A DNA stretch of 64,000 bases from Basidiobolus meristosporus CBS 931.73 (taxonomy: Eukaryota; Basidiobolomycota; Basidiobolomycetes; Basidiobolales; Basidiobolaceae): contig MCFE01000151.1 in assembly GCA_002104905.1 (NCBI GenBank), positions 1 to 64,000 on the forward strand, written 5' to 3'. The notes below the pieces were generated by a model, which saw only the letters and a program-made list of their open reading frames with translations, did no database searches and was not told the origin of the DNA. Shown piece after piece: positions 1-12,071 of the stretch; the stretch's first letter is position 1; each line of letters begins with the position of its first letter. The translations under genes and the position numbers were made by a program.

Positions 1-428
1 ATGGCGCATGCCATGAAGATAATGTATACAATATCGAGGAACATGCAATAAGGTAGCTTGACAGTCAGGATGCCTTTCTCTGCCCTACTGCTAGTGCAGA
101 TTACGAAGGGCAAAACGAACAACAGGGTGATCATGACCAGTACGAAGAATATCATGGCGCGGAAGTATCTTATTTTCTCGCGCCATGCCTCTCGCTTCTC
201 TTTCGTGTTCAGCCCAAATGGCTTAAGAAGGGTTTCGATAAATAGGATGTCGATTACGCTATTGATGGCGACCCACACCTTTTGGGCTCTTGGTGAAGTG
301 ATTGGTTTGTCAAGTGGTGGGAGCTGATATTTCTCATCCCATTCTGCATAGTCATCCTCCCAAGTTAGCTCTTCTTGGCTTGGGGAACTTTGGTTAATGA
401 CTGGAAAATACTCTCCTGCGTTACTCAT
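1..428 (-). CDS. Likely chitin synthase, N-terminal part (runs off left edge)
   Basis: The minus strand is open from an ATG at 428 to the window edge (about 142 codons, no stop). The first 45 residues are acidic and Ser/Pro-rich. They are followed by SPRAQKVWVAINS, an AWREKI motif (residues 81-86) and a strongly hydrophobic segment (about 91-111, ending LPFVIC). The arrangement of a hydrophobic helix, a short basic loop with an AWREK-type motif, and then a transmembrane helix is characteristic of the N-terminal membrane domain of large fungal chitin synthases, which polymerise GlcNAc at the plasma membrane. The catalytic part (QRRRW and related motifs) would lie outside the window, so the family call rests only on this membrane module. 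Another multi-pass membrane protein is possible. Confidence 0.5.
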   Translation of the reverse strand, partial: MSNAGEYFPVINQSSPSQEELTWEDDYAEWDEKYQLPPLDKPITSPRAQKVWVAINSVIDILFIETLLKPFGLNTKEKREAWREKIRYFRAMIFFVLVMITLLFVLPFVICTSSRAEKGILTVKLPYCMFLDIVYIIFMACA

Positions 429-3400
429 CCCGGATGTTATTGGAGGGGTGTTCTATACCTCTGAGATTTGTGTGATCTTTAAAGAATGGTAAACTGATGG
501 TGCTTCTCGAGTGATTTGAATGATAGCCACTACTGCAACCTTCCCCCTTTATATAGGTGGTGTCTACGGAAAGAATGAGCGCAATGAGGTAGCTTTCAAT
601 GAGGATTGTATTGTTGGAAGAGGTATTCGAAACATAGCAAACCACTGCCAGAACTCGGTGACGTGCAGTTAGTTCAATGTTCAACTGATTAGTTCAGAAA
701 CCTCCAAGTTCATTCTTCCAAACATCAGTTTTACCTTCTAAATGTTTAGAATCGTAGGCACATTGATCATTTTTGATCGTCGATAGGATTAACATGCCAA
801 CTTCCATGCCAATTCAATTGGCAAGTAGGACGTTTGCGGTATTACTACCATTGTGCATTTATCACTTATGACATGTGTGCCACATGTTTGATCAGGAATA
901 TGTTTATCTGATAGAATATGAATGCATTGACTCTGGTAGTGTGACAAATCTACAGCATCTGAAACGGGATGATCAAATCTTGAAGTTGCAATGACAATCC
1001 ACAAGGTACAGCATGCCCTTAATCGGATTGTAACTTGAGACTCTGACAATTTTGCGAGTAGCAACCAATACTTTCAGCTATATTGCGCCTATCCTTTTAG
1101 TCCCTCGCTCGATCGCTGGTCTTTGCTTGACCCAGAATCAGACCAATATCCCATATGTATCACGACTCTCACCTCAATCAATGTCTTCAAGAAACGCATT
1201 GTTTTATAGAAGCATGTTCCAGTATTTGGTAAATATACCTTTATATGCCAAAGCCGTTCAGATATCGACACCAGGATCAAAATCACTGGATTTCAGATGA
1301 TGCACCAAGGCTTGGTCATCGAAAAGGGGTAGGTTTTTGCTGCAGCTGCAGAGGGGGTAGGATGCGGGCTGTTTACACATACTTGATTCGTCAGCGTAAC
1401 AGAATGGACACAAACTTCGTGGCTCATGACGTCTCCCCATGTCAACTCACCCTTCTTCGGATCGATAGTTCGTGAAGACTTATGTAGGTCCTCGGTTCCT
1501 GTTGTAAATTCTATATGACGCATGTGAAGAAATGTTCCCAACTCTACTTCAGGCCCATCTCTTGAAAGGATACTTCCACTGAAGCACCGCATTCACAAAT
1601 TCATCACATCAATGAACTGTGCAGCCAAATTGGACTTGGTCTCAGCCCTACTAGTAAGAGGCCGTATTCGAGTCGATGTATTTCAATCGGAATTTTATTT
1701 AGGGTTCAATAGTGGAATATTAATTCAGTTTATTTGGCTAGAGCTAATGTCAACAACTGCTGACGCGTGTTAAGACTCCAACTAGGAATGGAAAGATCAT
1801 CCAACGAATCGATCAGGGGACGAAGGGTATACAGGCTTGAGTCCTATTGTCACCAGCGATGAACTAGGCTTCAACTGGTGGTGACAAGCAGTTCATCTTG
1901 GGTCATTAGCTCTTCAATCACCCCCCCCCAGACAATGTTATTAATAGTTAATGCACTCCTTGTTGGGGCCGTTGGGGCAACTTACGGTAACAGATAAGCA
2001 CGAAACACTATCCATACTTTAAAATGATGATCAGTACTTGTGCGCTAAAAGGAAAAGCTGCAAACGCTTTGCAAGGAATAGATATTGCATTGCACTAATG
2101 CATGAACTCATGATGCCTAGAAGGACAACCACTTAAAGGGACATTTTTGAATTCTATTTTGTAGTCACCAGGGCAAAGGGATGTGGCATCATGACATGGA
2201 TGTTCTCTCTTCAACATGCTTCCGAGTGACTCAGGCGATATAGGTGTGCGTTTCACAATCATTCAGCTACATCTAGATCAAATAAGAATTCGTAGCAAGT
2301 GCATCCTTGTGTGGAAATTTCTGGATTCAAGAGAGTACCCTATATCAGGAAAATGGTAAAAAAACTAGCGATAGTTGTTTCTGCTGGTCAAGCTATCATG
2401 AGTTATGCCATACCTGTTGAGTAACGTATCGCTGAAGGCAGTTAACGGTAATCAGCAGTTGTAACTGTAGAGCACCCTCCTTCCATCCGAACAAATACCC
2501 TCTTCCCTATCTGAACACTGTCGATCTTCAGTTCGAACTCGCAGTCACCAAAGAGAACACTCAAATTTATTGAGCTCCTCTGGGGAAAATATTTCTGATG
2601 TCTCATACCATCACTGTCAATTAGCCATGAGAATGGAACTGTGGAGAATACTGTCGGCCAAATATCATGCTGACCTCTTTCTGTCTATGGCTTTTGCTGA
2701 TTCCTTGTCTACGAAGGATACGGTGTAGAATGTTTAGACTTCTACCTTTGGTAGCTGCGCACTTATCTTTGTGTACAAAACTGTTGTACATCACCCATTC
2801 ATGCGTATTCTATCCCGCCACGAAAGAAGTATACCAGCTAACGAAAAATGGCTCAGGCTTGTGCTTTAAATTATAAGCCATAAAGAACCCCTCCCCCTCA
2901 ACAACCCATCTTAGATGCTTATCCTTATGCTGATCCCTTTTGCTAATATTTTGGTGCCTATTTTACTTGGGCAAATTACATTTGGTTTTAATCCCGCTCA
3001 TTACATGTGGGGTCCCATTCGAGATGTTCACACCGCAACATCAGTGCAGTAAGGACATACATTCGTATGTGGCAAATCAAGATTTATTAATGGTTCCCTC
3101 TATCTGACACTGGTATCTCCACATACGCAGAAAAACGCTACACCACAGTTGAGGTAGCTATCTTGGTGGTCGTTCAAGCACAAAATAAAGCATAGCCGAG
3201 TGCGTTTTCTCAGATCCTATTGGTGAGCATGCTATTGATGCTGCTCATCCTTTTGATACCCTAAATGCAGAGTTGACAGGAACCGGCTGCTTTTCGGCTG
3301 GGACATCTCTGCTTAAGAGTCGATTGCGGGGTTGGATTTATAAATTCATCTACAGAGTCGTTCAGCTACCAGCATCCATTATGGACTTCATATTCCTTTT

Positions 3401-4064
3401 CGTAGGATATATTATCCAGAAAGTGGCAAATTGCATGGCACCACCTCTTCCCAATCAGAAGAGAATATCAAAATAGCGACATGACCTCCAAAAAGAGAGC
3501 GTTGGTAGCCTAAAATGGACCATGACTTCGGAATTCCATCAACACATCCAATGGCCAACCCAAAAGCCAACATCACCCTCAACCAATATGATCCATCGAA
3601 AAAAAAACCACCCGAGATTCCACACTGCACTAACAATTCGAGTATTCTTGGTTAAAAATAAATGGAATTACTGATGGTTCCAGTCATACCAATTCGAACT
3701 AGATTGTCTCTAGACCGCAAGATCTAGATTGGGGTGGCTTCAATTGAGATATCTCCGAAAGAGCAAATCAATGGCCTCATATGGGATTGTGATCCAAGGT
3801 TCTCGAACCAAGCAGCGGAATAGCAATTAACAAACATATACAGGTGCACTCCCCACACTGACTAACAAATCACGCAACCGTCAAGCCACGAAATCCCGAA
3901 CTTTCCTATTAGTCACAGGGGATTCTGGTTTGCATTAGGCAACAGCAAGTGGAGGTGTGTAAAGGAATAGCCACCATTCGAAATGCGAATTCTCTAGATT
4001 TCCTCAAACTCAAGTCTGCGCAGTATATCCGGAGATTGGTGGTCACAGAGGGTCACTTCCAAGA
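429..4064. other. Long stretch without a supported gene
   Basis: Only short, mutually overlapping open frames occur here (all under 100 codons), on both strands, and none resembles a family I recognise. There is a run of C at about 1921-1930. I saw no tRNA cloverleaf and no transposon homology. It probably contains the promoter of the minus-strand gene ending at 428 and the upstream region of the small gene at 4137. Confidence 0.5.
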
Positions 4065-4071
4065 TATAAAT
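4065..4071 (+). promoter_or_regulatory. TATA box of the two-repeat protein gene
   Basis: A clean TATAAAT lies 66 bases upstream of the next downstream in-frame ATG (4137). It supports the small gene being real and transcribed on the plus strand. Confidence 0.6.
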
Positions 4072-4136
4072 AGGCCGAGCTGCAGCACCAGTGATTCAAA
4101 CAACATCTGCACTTGACGTCTACAATATACTATATT

Positions 4137-4499
4137 ATGAATTTCTCTGATCTCCAAGCCCTACCTCAGACTTCGCCACTTCGCAACCCCAAGGTTCGCC
4201 AACAGCTTAAGAAGCGCCAGAGCTATCACGAAGAAACCATGCTTGCTATGGAAAGCACCGAAGACTCCTACGCGAAAAGCTTGGAGGAATTCAGCCATAT
4301 GAGCCTATTTGAAACTCCTGCCTATCAACCTTCGCTCAGCACATCTCCACTGGCCATCCCCGAAATCAGACAGCAGATTCATCGCCGAAAGAGCGAATTG
4401 GAAGAAAGACACCTCGCCATGGAGGGCATCGAAGCCTGCTATGCTGAGATCCTCTCAAGCTCCTTGGAGTACGATGATCACTTTCATGTCGCCGCGTGA
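4137..4499 (+). CDS. Small protein made of two tandem 57-residue repeats, function unknown
   Basis: A single-exon frame of 120 codons from ATG 4137. The frame extends slightly upstream, but only through non-ATG codons. The protein is an internal duplication: residues 12-49 and 69-106 align at a constant offset of 57. They share the pattern TSPLxxPx[VI]RQQ[LI]x[KR]RxSxxEE, then LAMExxExxYA. Each unit looks like one amphipathic, charged helix after a Pro-rich turn, so a coiled-coil or helical-hairpin adaptor is plausible. No signal peptide or membrane segment is visible. A TATA box upstream and AATAAA 42 bases after the stop support a genuine gene. I do not recognise the family. Confidence 0.7.
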   Translation: MNFSDLQALPQTSPLRNPKVRQQLKKRQSYHEETMLAMESTEDSYAKSLEEFSHMSLFETPAYQPSLSTSPLAIPEIRQQIHRRKSELEERHLAMEGIEACYAEILSSSLEYDDHFHVAA

Positions 4500-4540
4500 T
4501 TGCCTAAATCCCAAATTGATGTATATACCAGTTGTACCTA

Positions 4541-4546
4541 AATAAA
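4541..4546 (+). terminator. Polyadenylation signal AATAAA
   Basis: Canonical hexamer 42 bases after the stop codon of the two-repeat protein gene. Confidence 0.5.
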
Positions 4547-5948
4547 TCCACATTATTCTATATTATTTACGCCCTTTGTTATATTTATGTTGGATACATT
4601 GGCTCTTTGAGGCACAAATCTAGCAATGGTTCCCAAAATAGCCACCACACTGAGGTGTTAGCCTCGGATTATTTATGCAGCTAAATATCATCCGAGTCGA
4701 CGCATGTCTGGACAACCGACTCGCGAATTTACTCTCCCATGTTGCAAGCTCGACGTATTAGGAATATCCGACCTCGCAGTGCTGTGACTGTCGAGTTAAC
4801 TTTCTTGATTTGGCGATGATGATCCCGTAACGAGGGCCGACTGAAACGTCACCCTATTTTCGGGCGTGGCTTGTGGGAAGTAGAAAAGGCATTAGCCAAG
4901 ATGGATGGGATTGCCACTGTCGGATAATTGAAAGGTGCATGCCAATTTAGATAAATTCACCGGGTAGTTGCGCGACCAGAGTGCCAGGCCCATCAGACAT
5001 CTGAAGTGTGGCAGATTTGACTAGTCCCACCCAGAAAAACCTGGTTGATATCTCCGATGTATGTGGCTTTATTAACCAGTCTGGATTTCGATGAGGATGA
5101 GGCTTGGCTTGGCTTCACCGGATGCTGCACGAAGATTTATTAATGTACTTAGCCCTTAATTGTCGATCTAAACCGAGGAGTCCAGGTACGCTTCGCCACT
5201 TCGTATTGATATGGAGCCATGTATTCCATAATGTGCTGCTTCACTCGACCTATACGGAAATCGATCAACTCGGTACCTGATGGCGAGTACAACATTGTTT
5301 GTCATTAGTATCGGTTGGAAACCGGTGAAAATCTGGGATATTCTAAAGAATCAAGGAATCCCAGTAGGATTGTGATCTTTCCGGAATCCCCCGGGTGGAC
5401 CTATCCGCTTGGTACATTGTATTCAAGAACATCCACAATAATCCGAATGATGTTACAGTGACTCCATCCCTAAGAATGTATAATTCAATTGCTAATGTAT
5501 GATGGGAAACCCATATTCGTAAATAACGTCAAGATGTGTATGTAAATATTGGTGCAATTAATTGTATTAAGTTTTAGAAGACGCGTTTAGAGAGCCTTGT
5601 ATTTCCGGTATGAGCTTATGCCTGTGAAATTTCGAGTGTCTTCAGCTGGCTACTGGATTTGAAGGTTGATCACGAAGCAGCTGGAATTGGGGCTTGGTGG
5701 TAAACAAAAGAGCACTTCACCCTCATGTGTGGATTTACTCAGTTGAAGAAGTATCCATGCCTTGTGTACAACTCCACAAACCGGAATATAACCATGTGCT
5801 GTGAAAGGGCATGGTAGGATGCTTGATATACTCCGGTCGACTTGGAAAACTTTGAACTTTTCAGCAACCACACAGTTCTGAAGAGCTGATCAATAGATCC
5901 TTCAAAAGGATATCCAGGTCCAAATTAAATTCCAAGAAATTGGCCAAT
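4547..5948. other. Intergenic, nothing recognised
   Basis: No frame with coding character and no repeat homology was seen. It lies between the two-repeat protein gene and a degraded solo LTR. Confidence 0.5.
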
Positions 5949-6271
5949 TGTTGGAGATGTTGGAAGCAATTGGAAGAACATGTAACATATGTGGTTTTCC
6001 CTTAATGATTTATTGAATGTAAAAGGGGTATTTATATTTTTACAAGATCTTGGAAGAACAAACACGCACAGTACGTGCAGGAAGGTCCCAAGAACATTTG
6101 TGCAAAGTTTGGGGGCTTTGGGGTAATTTAGAATATGTCAAGTACCCAGAGCATGAAAATCCAAAGGTAAATCCCAACGATGAATTTGGGCAGGAAGTAG
6201 TCAAGCTCATAGGCTATGATCCGAGTGACCAAGCTAATGGAATACCCAGGTGTAATCACAAAATTTACAAC
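5949..6271 (-). repeat. Degraded solo LTR, Copia family A
   Basis: The segment matches, along its whole length, the family-A LTRs of the transposon cluster at 33883 onward. It has the same opening TGTTG...GGAGAT, the block ATGATTTATTGAATGTAAAAG, the block GGTCCCAAGAACAT, and the closing TTTACAAC. There are many substitutions and a small deletion near the start. No internal retrotransposon sequence adjoins it, so it is a solo LTR left by LTR-LTR recombination. A 107-codon open frame running through it (6050-6373) is not a gene. Confidence 0.8.
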
Positions 6272-6476
6272 TCCATGGTATATGAAGAATTAGATGTAGT
6301 GCCATCTTCTCCAACTGGCTTATCAATATATCCCCTAGTCTCGGACCGGTCAAAAGTCTCAAAGAAAGGGTAAAATACATGGCATCGCTATATTCACCTG
6401 GGATTACTGATTACCCCAGGCAATTTCACTTGTAGATCCAACAAACCTCCTTGAGTATTGAATGTCTAGGTGCTAC

Positions 6477-6848
6477 TTACAGAGTGTTGGAGTATGCTTC
6501 TCTTGATGGAGCAGGATAGAGAACCATCATATCGAAGCTTCCATTGTTTAGCAGTACATAGGTTTGTTTTCCACTGCAACCATACCCTCTAAACTTTGCC
6601 CAACATTGCATACTCTCATTCCAACTTTTTCTCTGTGTTGGAATAGGTTGGGATATAGAATGTCCATGATCCCCATCCCATAGCTGAGATTTACAGTTGT
6701 AGTATGATTTATTTGTATTAGATACGTTATTCCATAAAATTGTACACGAGAATCTAACTGATGAATGTGGATTTCTCACATTGAGTTGATGGTTTGATAG
6801 ACAATCCACGGCTGGTGCATAGTCAGGTAATGTACCAAGATTAATGAT
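6477..6848 (-). other. Open frame continuing in phase after the TRP5 stop, Cys-rich
   Basis: Immediately after the TRP5 TAA (6849-6851) the same reading frame stays open for about 123 codons. It ends at a TAA that overlaps a good splice donor (GTAAGT). The translation has five cysteines, two or three N-glycosylation-type sequons and beta-strand-like stretches such as GCSGKQTYVLLNNGSF. There is no ATG near its beginning and no upstream AG acceptor outside TRP5. It could be a truncated secreted-protein gene that lost its first exon, an alternative TRP5 tail, or chance. Confidence 0.25.
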
Positions 6849-9160
6849 TTAGTTAGCAGGATTCTCAGGGTCAAATAATAGATCCCATCCGATTTGTGGT
6901 CCAAACTTGGGCAATGCTTCAGCTACGGAGTGTACGTCCTTGTCACCACGACCACTGACGCAAATCAGAACATCACTGTCTTTGGGCATGGTGGAGGCCA
7001 AGTTGAGGGCGGCGAAAATTGCGTGGGAGGTCTCCAAAGCAGGGATGATACCTTCCAGTTGAGTCATCTTGCGGAATCCAATCATGGCCTCCTTGTCATT
7101 GACAGCGATATACTTGGCACGTCCACTATCCTTCAACCAAGCGTGCTCAGGGCCCACAGCAGGGTAATCGAGTCCAGCACTGATACTGTGTGTTTCTAAG
7201 ATCTGACCCTTCTTGTCTTGAAGCAAATAGGTACGAGCACCATGGAATACACCTGGTGTTCCGGCGGCTAATGTGGCGGAATGGAACTCGGTGTCGATAC
7301 CGTCACCACCTGCCTCCACTCCCACAATGCTAACACTCTCGTCACCGATGAAGGGGTGGAAGAGACCGATAGCGTTACTACCGCCACCAACACATGCGAC
7401 AAGGGCATCAGGGAGCTTTCCAGCACGTTCAAGCATTTGCTCACGGGCCTCTCTTCCAATGACTGATTGGAATTCACGAACAATAGTAGGGAAAGGATGG
7501 GGACCAATGGCTGAGCCTACCAGGTAATGAGTGGTGGAGACGTTGGTTACCCAGTCACGCATGGCTTCGTTAACGGCATCCTTGAGTGTTTTGCTACCAG
7601 ACTCGACAGCATTGACGGTAGCACCCAACATTCTCATTCTGAATACATTTAAGGCCTGTCTTCTGACATCCTCGGAGCCCATATACACAGTACATTCAAG
7701 TCCAAACTTGGCACATGCAGTGGCAGTAGCAACACCATGCTGGCCTGCGCCAGTCTCGGCAATGATGCGCTTCTTGCCTAGACGCTTGGCAACAAGGATC
7801 TGGCCAATGGCATTATTGATCTTGTGAGAACCGGTGTGATTCAGATCTTCACGCTTAAGCCAGATTCTGGCCCCGCCAGCATGCTCCGTGAGTCTGTCGG
7901 CAAACTGCAATTCAGAGGGACGTCCGATGTAGGGATAAAGAGAACGGAATTCCTTCCAGAATTCTGGGTCCTCCTTCGCCTGCAAGAAGGCATTCTCGAA
8001 CTCGGCCAAGCAGTCAACCAAGGCCTCTGGGACGTACTGTCCACCGAAATCACCGAATCGATAGTTGTTGGCGATTTCTTTCGCCTCGGTTTCGCTCTCA
8101 TGCTTCTCAATGGCAACTTCAGCCTGAGTAGCAGGTGGCTCATCGACTCCTCCTTGAACATTGCTGACAACCGAAGTACGGCCAGTCACCTCCAGTCCAA
8201 ACTGTTCGACAGCACGAAGTCTGTCTTTGGGAGCGGTGTTCTTTAACACGTGGATGATCTTGCTTCCAATAACCACACCATCAGCATGCTCACCTACAGT
8301 CTCGAAATGACCCCGGTTGGAAACACCAAAGCCAACGGCGAGTGGCAACTCGGTGTACTTGCGAATACGTCCAATCAATTGGGGAAGCTCGGTGTTCACT
8401 TCGTTGGTTTGCCCAGTGACGCCCATTCTACTCACAACATAGATGAAACTGTCCGCAACCTGGGCCAGATGGTGAATTCTAGACTCGGATGTGCTAGGGG
8501 CGATCAAGGGGACATAACTGAGATTCCTTGTAGAGCAGATTCTTCTGAATTCGTGGGCCTCCTCGGGAGGCAAATCCACCAAAATAAACCCATTGACCCC
8601 GGCGTTGGCACAGTCGTCCACAATCTTCTTTTCTCCGTAGCTCAGAATGGGGTTGTAGTAGCCCATGAAAATTACAGGGGCCTTCAATCCCAGTTCTCTG
8701 GCCTCTCGAACGTATTCGAGGCACTTTTCAATATCGACCCCGTTTTTCAGCGCGATCTACAGGGCGAGAGTAAGGAATTTGGTCAATTGAGGAGTTTTTC
8801 TTGGGAACATACTTGATTAGCCTCTTGGATAGTAGGACCATCAGCCAAAGGGTCGGTAAAGGGAACACCTGTTGAATAAGGGAACATCAATTAGCGAAAG
8901 CGAGTTTACCAAAGTTCAAGAGCGGCAATTACCTAATTCAATGATATCGGCACCTCCCTTCTCTAATGAAAGCATGATTTGTGGAGTTTCAGAGGCATCT
9001 GGGAAACCTGCTGTGATGAAAGTAACGAAGGCGGGACGACCTAGGTTTATTTATAAAATAGGCGATGTTAACAAGATAGGAACTCGACCAGAGCAACGTT
9101 AAACAGCGGGGTACCTTCATTGTGGCACTTTTCAAAAACTTGCCTGATAGCAGTGGCCAT
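6849..9160 (-). CDS. TRP5: Tryptophan synthase, fused alpha-beta enzyme
   Basis: Four exons: 9160-9115, 9040-8933, 8868-8813, 8756-6849 (705 aa; yeast Trp5 is 707). Introns are 74, 64 and 56 bases with GT..AG ends. The N-terminal alpha domain (to about residue 270) cleaves indole-3-glycerol phosphate and shows the catalytic pair Glu50 (IIELG) and Asp61 (FTDPLADG). A linker rich in Glu and Ala follows. The C-terminal beta domain condenses indole with serine. It carries the PLP lysine in [10 protein letters not shown] (about residue 381), the phosphate-binding GGGSNAIG (about 525) and [10 protein letters not shown] at its start. The single-chain order alpha then beta is the fungal arrangement, allowing indole channelling within one protein. 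Start: the first ATG giving [12 protein letters not shown]. The frame stays open after the stop (see 6477-6848). Confidence 0.97.
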
Positions 9161-10075
9161 GTCTACTGTGAATTATTAGACTGAAAACAGTCGAGGTAAT
9201 ATATCGACGGTAGACAGACCGGGCTACCTTTATAGGGATTCTCAAACCGCTTGTGTGATGAGCAATGAGATGGGCATTAATCAACGCATCCAGCAATCAA
9301 ACCAATTAGACGGTGTGATTATATTCATTTTGGAAATTTCTTTTCTTGTTTGGGACGGATCGTTCAATACAACCGTCTCCAGTGGACGTGCCTTTACACC
9401 TTGAGCTCAGCGTACAATGAGGACGCTGTCACAAACCCGAAAGATAGAGACGGAACTGTGTGTATGCTCCTGTCTTGGCTGCAAGTTTGCTAAAGCCCTT
9501 CTGTTAGTCGAAGCGTGCTCATGCTTCGTAAAGTTAGGATGGTCAGCCTTGCTATAGGATGAACCAGAATGACTCACAACTGAATCAGCATTGATCATAT
9601 GTAAACTTCCATAACAAACCCATTATTTCCTCGACTATGAATGCATCGATTGGGCCATGCACAGTGATACAGGAATCCATATTGTAACCTAAAAGGTGAC
9701 TAAATTATACCAGAAATCACTGCTAACGCTGGATCCATTTAATTGGCCAGATACTGTTCAGAGGAAATCTACCAACTAGACATCTCGCTCTTGATAGTAG
9801 GTTAGTGGGCCAAACGCCCACTGGAGATGGAGATGACTGATTGCTCCGGATAGCCTAAGGCTACTAGGCCAAAGGTGTGTACACCGGAAATTGGTGGCTC
9901 CCTGGGTTGATCTGGGATGCGGACAAGAGTGGTGGCAATGGTATGGAATTTATTAGAAGTTTTCATTTTATAAATCTCAATAGAGAGAATGGGAGTCTAT
10001 TAATCATGATATAAACAACAATAGATGAGTCAAAAGTCATACAGACGTTGACAAAAATTGGTGGGCGAGAATAGC
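9161..10075. other. Intergenic; TRP5 promoter side
   Basis: This lies upstream of TRP5 and downstream of the Notchless gene, both on the minus strand. I see no coding frame or clear regulatory motif. Confidence 0.5.
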
Positions 10076-12071
10076 TTATTGTCTCCAGCTAGATTAAGAA
10101 ATGATTAGCATGCCACTAACACCACATTACACCAACAATACATGACTTACATTTTCAGTGTGCGATCCTTACCACCACTGGCAGCACGATCACCACCTGG
10201 ACTCCAATCAACGGTGTAGACCTCATCTTGATGGCCAGGGAGATCAAGCTTCAACTTCTTGGTCTTCATATCCCAGATCTTCAAGGTACTGTCCTTACTA
10301 CCGCTCATAACCATACGACTATCACTTGAGAATACCACTTGGTATACAGGACCCACATGTCCACGAAGTGAGGCAATGAACCTACAATCAGGCTGGTTAA
10401 CATCTGCATGATGGTTACATAAACGTTTCGGGATGGAACATACTTTCCGGTGAACCCATCCCAAAGCTTGACAGAGTTGTCAAAGGACGCACTGGCAATG
10501 ATACGCCCATCAGGCGAGAAGCATACTTGGTTGACAAGCTTCTGATGACCAGTCAAGCGAGCGATAGGCTTTTTGCTGGTAGCTGGTTCCCACAGGTACA
10601 TTGTGAAATCATCCGAGCCGGAAACCAAACGTTCGGGTCTCTTGCCCTTGGCTTCCTCCCAACGTTTGAAGGCAACTTCCTTGGCTGAACACAGAATTAA
10701 TTGGCTGAAGCGATAATGTCAACAAAGAGCAATGTACCTTCTTCTTCATTCGTATAACGCTTTCCGGTATGATCGAAAGAGCCGGTACGTAGAACAGAAT
10801 CAGTACTCAACGCCATTGTGTTAACCCAATGGCCGTGTCCTTCCAAAGTCTTCACTAGCTTGCCCTAAAAGAACATCAGAATATGGTCGATACTCGCAGC
10901 AGGCCATTGCCCAATAATTACCTCGGAATCCCAAACTTTGATGGTTTTATCTTGGGAACTGGTGTAGATAAGCCCATCACCACCCCACTTGACACATGTG
11001 ACAGCGGCGGTATGCTGGGATAAGGTGATGACAGCCCGGCGAAACCGAGTATCCCAAATACGAACTGTACCATCTTTGGAAGATGTGGCGAAACGTGTGC
11101 ATTTGGGGTTGCTAAATTAATGGAAAACAATATGAATACATGGATCCGGAAACCAGTGAGGATTATGCACATACAGATGCAATGGCTCCCAAGCGATGCA
11201 GGTGATCCATTTAGTATGGCCTCGAAGAGCATCGCCAACAGGCTTGCCGGTCTTGGGATCCCACAAACGGACCTGCAACGAAGATGTCAGAGATCGGATG
11301 AACCTGGTGAAGTGTGTTGTGAACATTTACCATGTTGTCCATGCTGCCAGACGCGAGGAATTTACCATCTGGAGACCAAGAAATGTACAAAACCCAGTTC
11401 TTGTGACCAGCAAGGGTGTGGTGAGGAGTTTCGGTGTTCAAATCCCAAATACGAACAGTGGTGTCGCCTATACGTTTGTGAAGCGACGAGGATGAGCACT
11501 TGCTAGCATGGTATACGAATCATTAGAAAATACCTGAGCCTGTAGCCAATTGGCTTCCATCAGGACTGAAACTGCACGACAAGATGGCCTCAGAGTGACC
11601 TAGTTGTAGAAAATTTCGATGTCAACCGCCGCCATGACAAAATATATCCGTGGAAACGTATGTACCGGACAAAGTAGAAGAGCAACGTGTAACAGCGCGT
11701 ACGCGGAAGACAGCCTGGGGATGATAAGTAATGGTAATGGAATCTTCCGTCGAACGCTTTTGACCGACGATAATATCTTTATGTAGCGAAGTGATAATGT
11801 CAGCACCGTCGACCATGAAAGAATACGGCATGGTCTCCTCCTAGGTACATAGATCTTTGGATAAGTAAGGAGTAAGCAATCAGTAGAAATCAGACAGATT
11901 TACATTGTTGAGAAGTTGGTTCAGCAGAACTGAGAGTTGCTCGGGAGTAACATCGGCGGGGATGTTCAATGGTGGGCCGGTAGAATCACCTTCAGCGCTT
12001 TTGAATTGAGCAATGACGTGGCCGACTGGCTCTTGAGGGACTTCCTCTTGTTTGGCTTTAGTATTACTCAT
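10076..12071 (-). CDS. RSA4: Notchless/Rsa4, WD40 ribosome-assembly factor
   Basis: Ten exons, minus strand: 12071-11904, 11840-11666, 11599-11534, 11467-11331, 11272-11175, 11111-10922, 10864-10738, 10684-10444, 10381-10151, 10088-10076; the joined frame gives 481 aa. The N-terminal NLE ubiquitin-like domain (about residues 15-100; VIAQFKSAEGDSTGPPLNIP, MPYSFMVDG) binds the MIDAS domain of the AAA ATPase Rea1 during pre-60S maturation. It is followed by eight WD repeats (for example GDTTVRIWD, VRLWDPKTGKPVGDALRGHT, GKDRTLKIW). The final coding exon has only 13 bases and supplies the last residues WRQ. All introns are 53-69 bases. The gene is divergent from the phosphatase gene at 12846. Known family role: nucleolar and nucleoplasmic large-subunit assembly. 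Confidence 0.95.

Noticed and set aside
1052..1592. Cluster of open frames of 60-99 codons on both strands
   Set aside because: They overlap in several phases, begin at non-ATG codons or lack any family resemblance, and no splice chain links them.
6050..6373. 107-codon plus-strand open frame
   Set aside because: It lies almost wholly inside the degraded solo LTR 5949-6271 and matches LTR sequence, not a protein.
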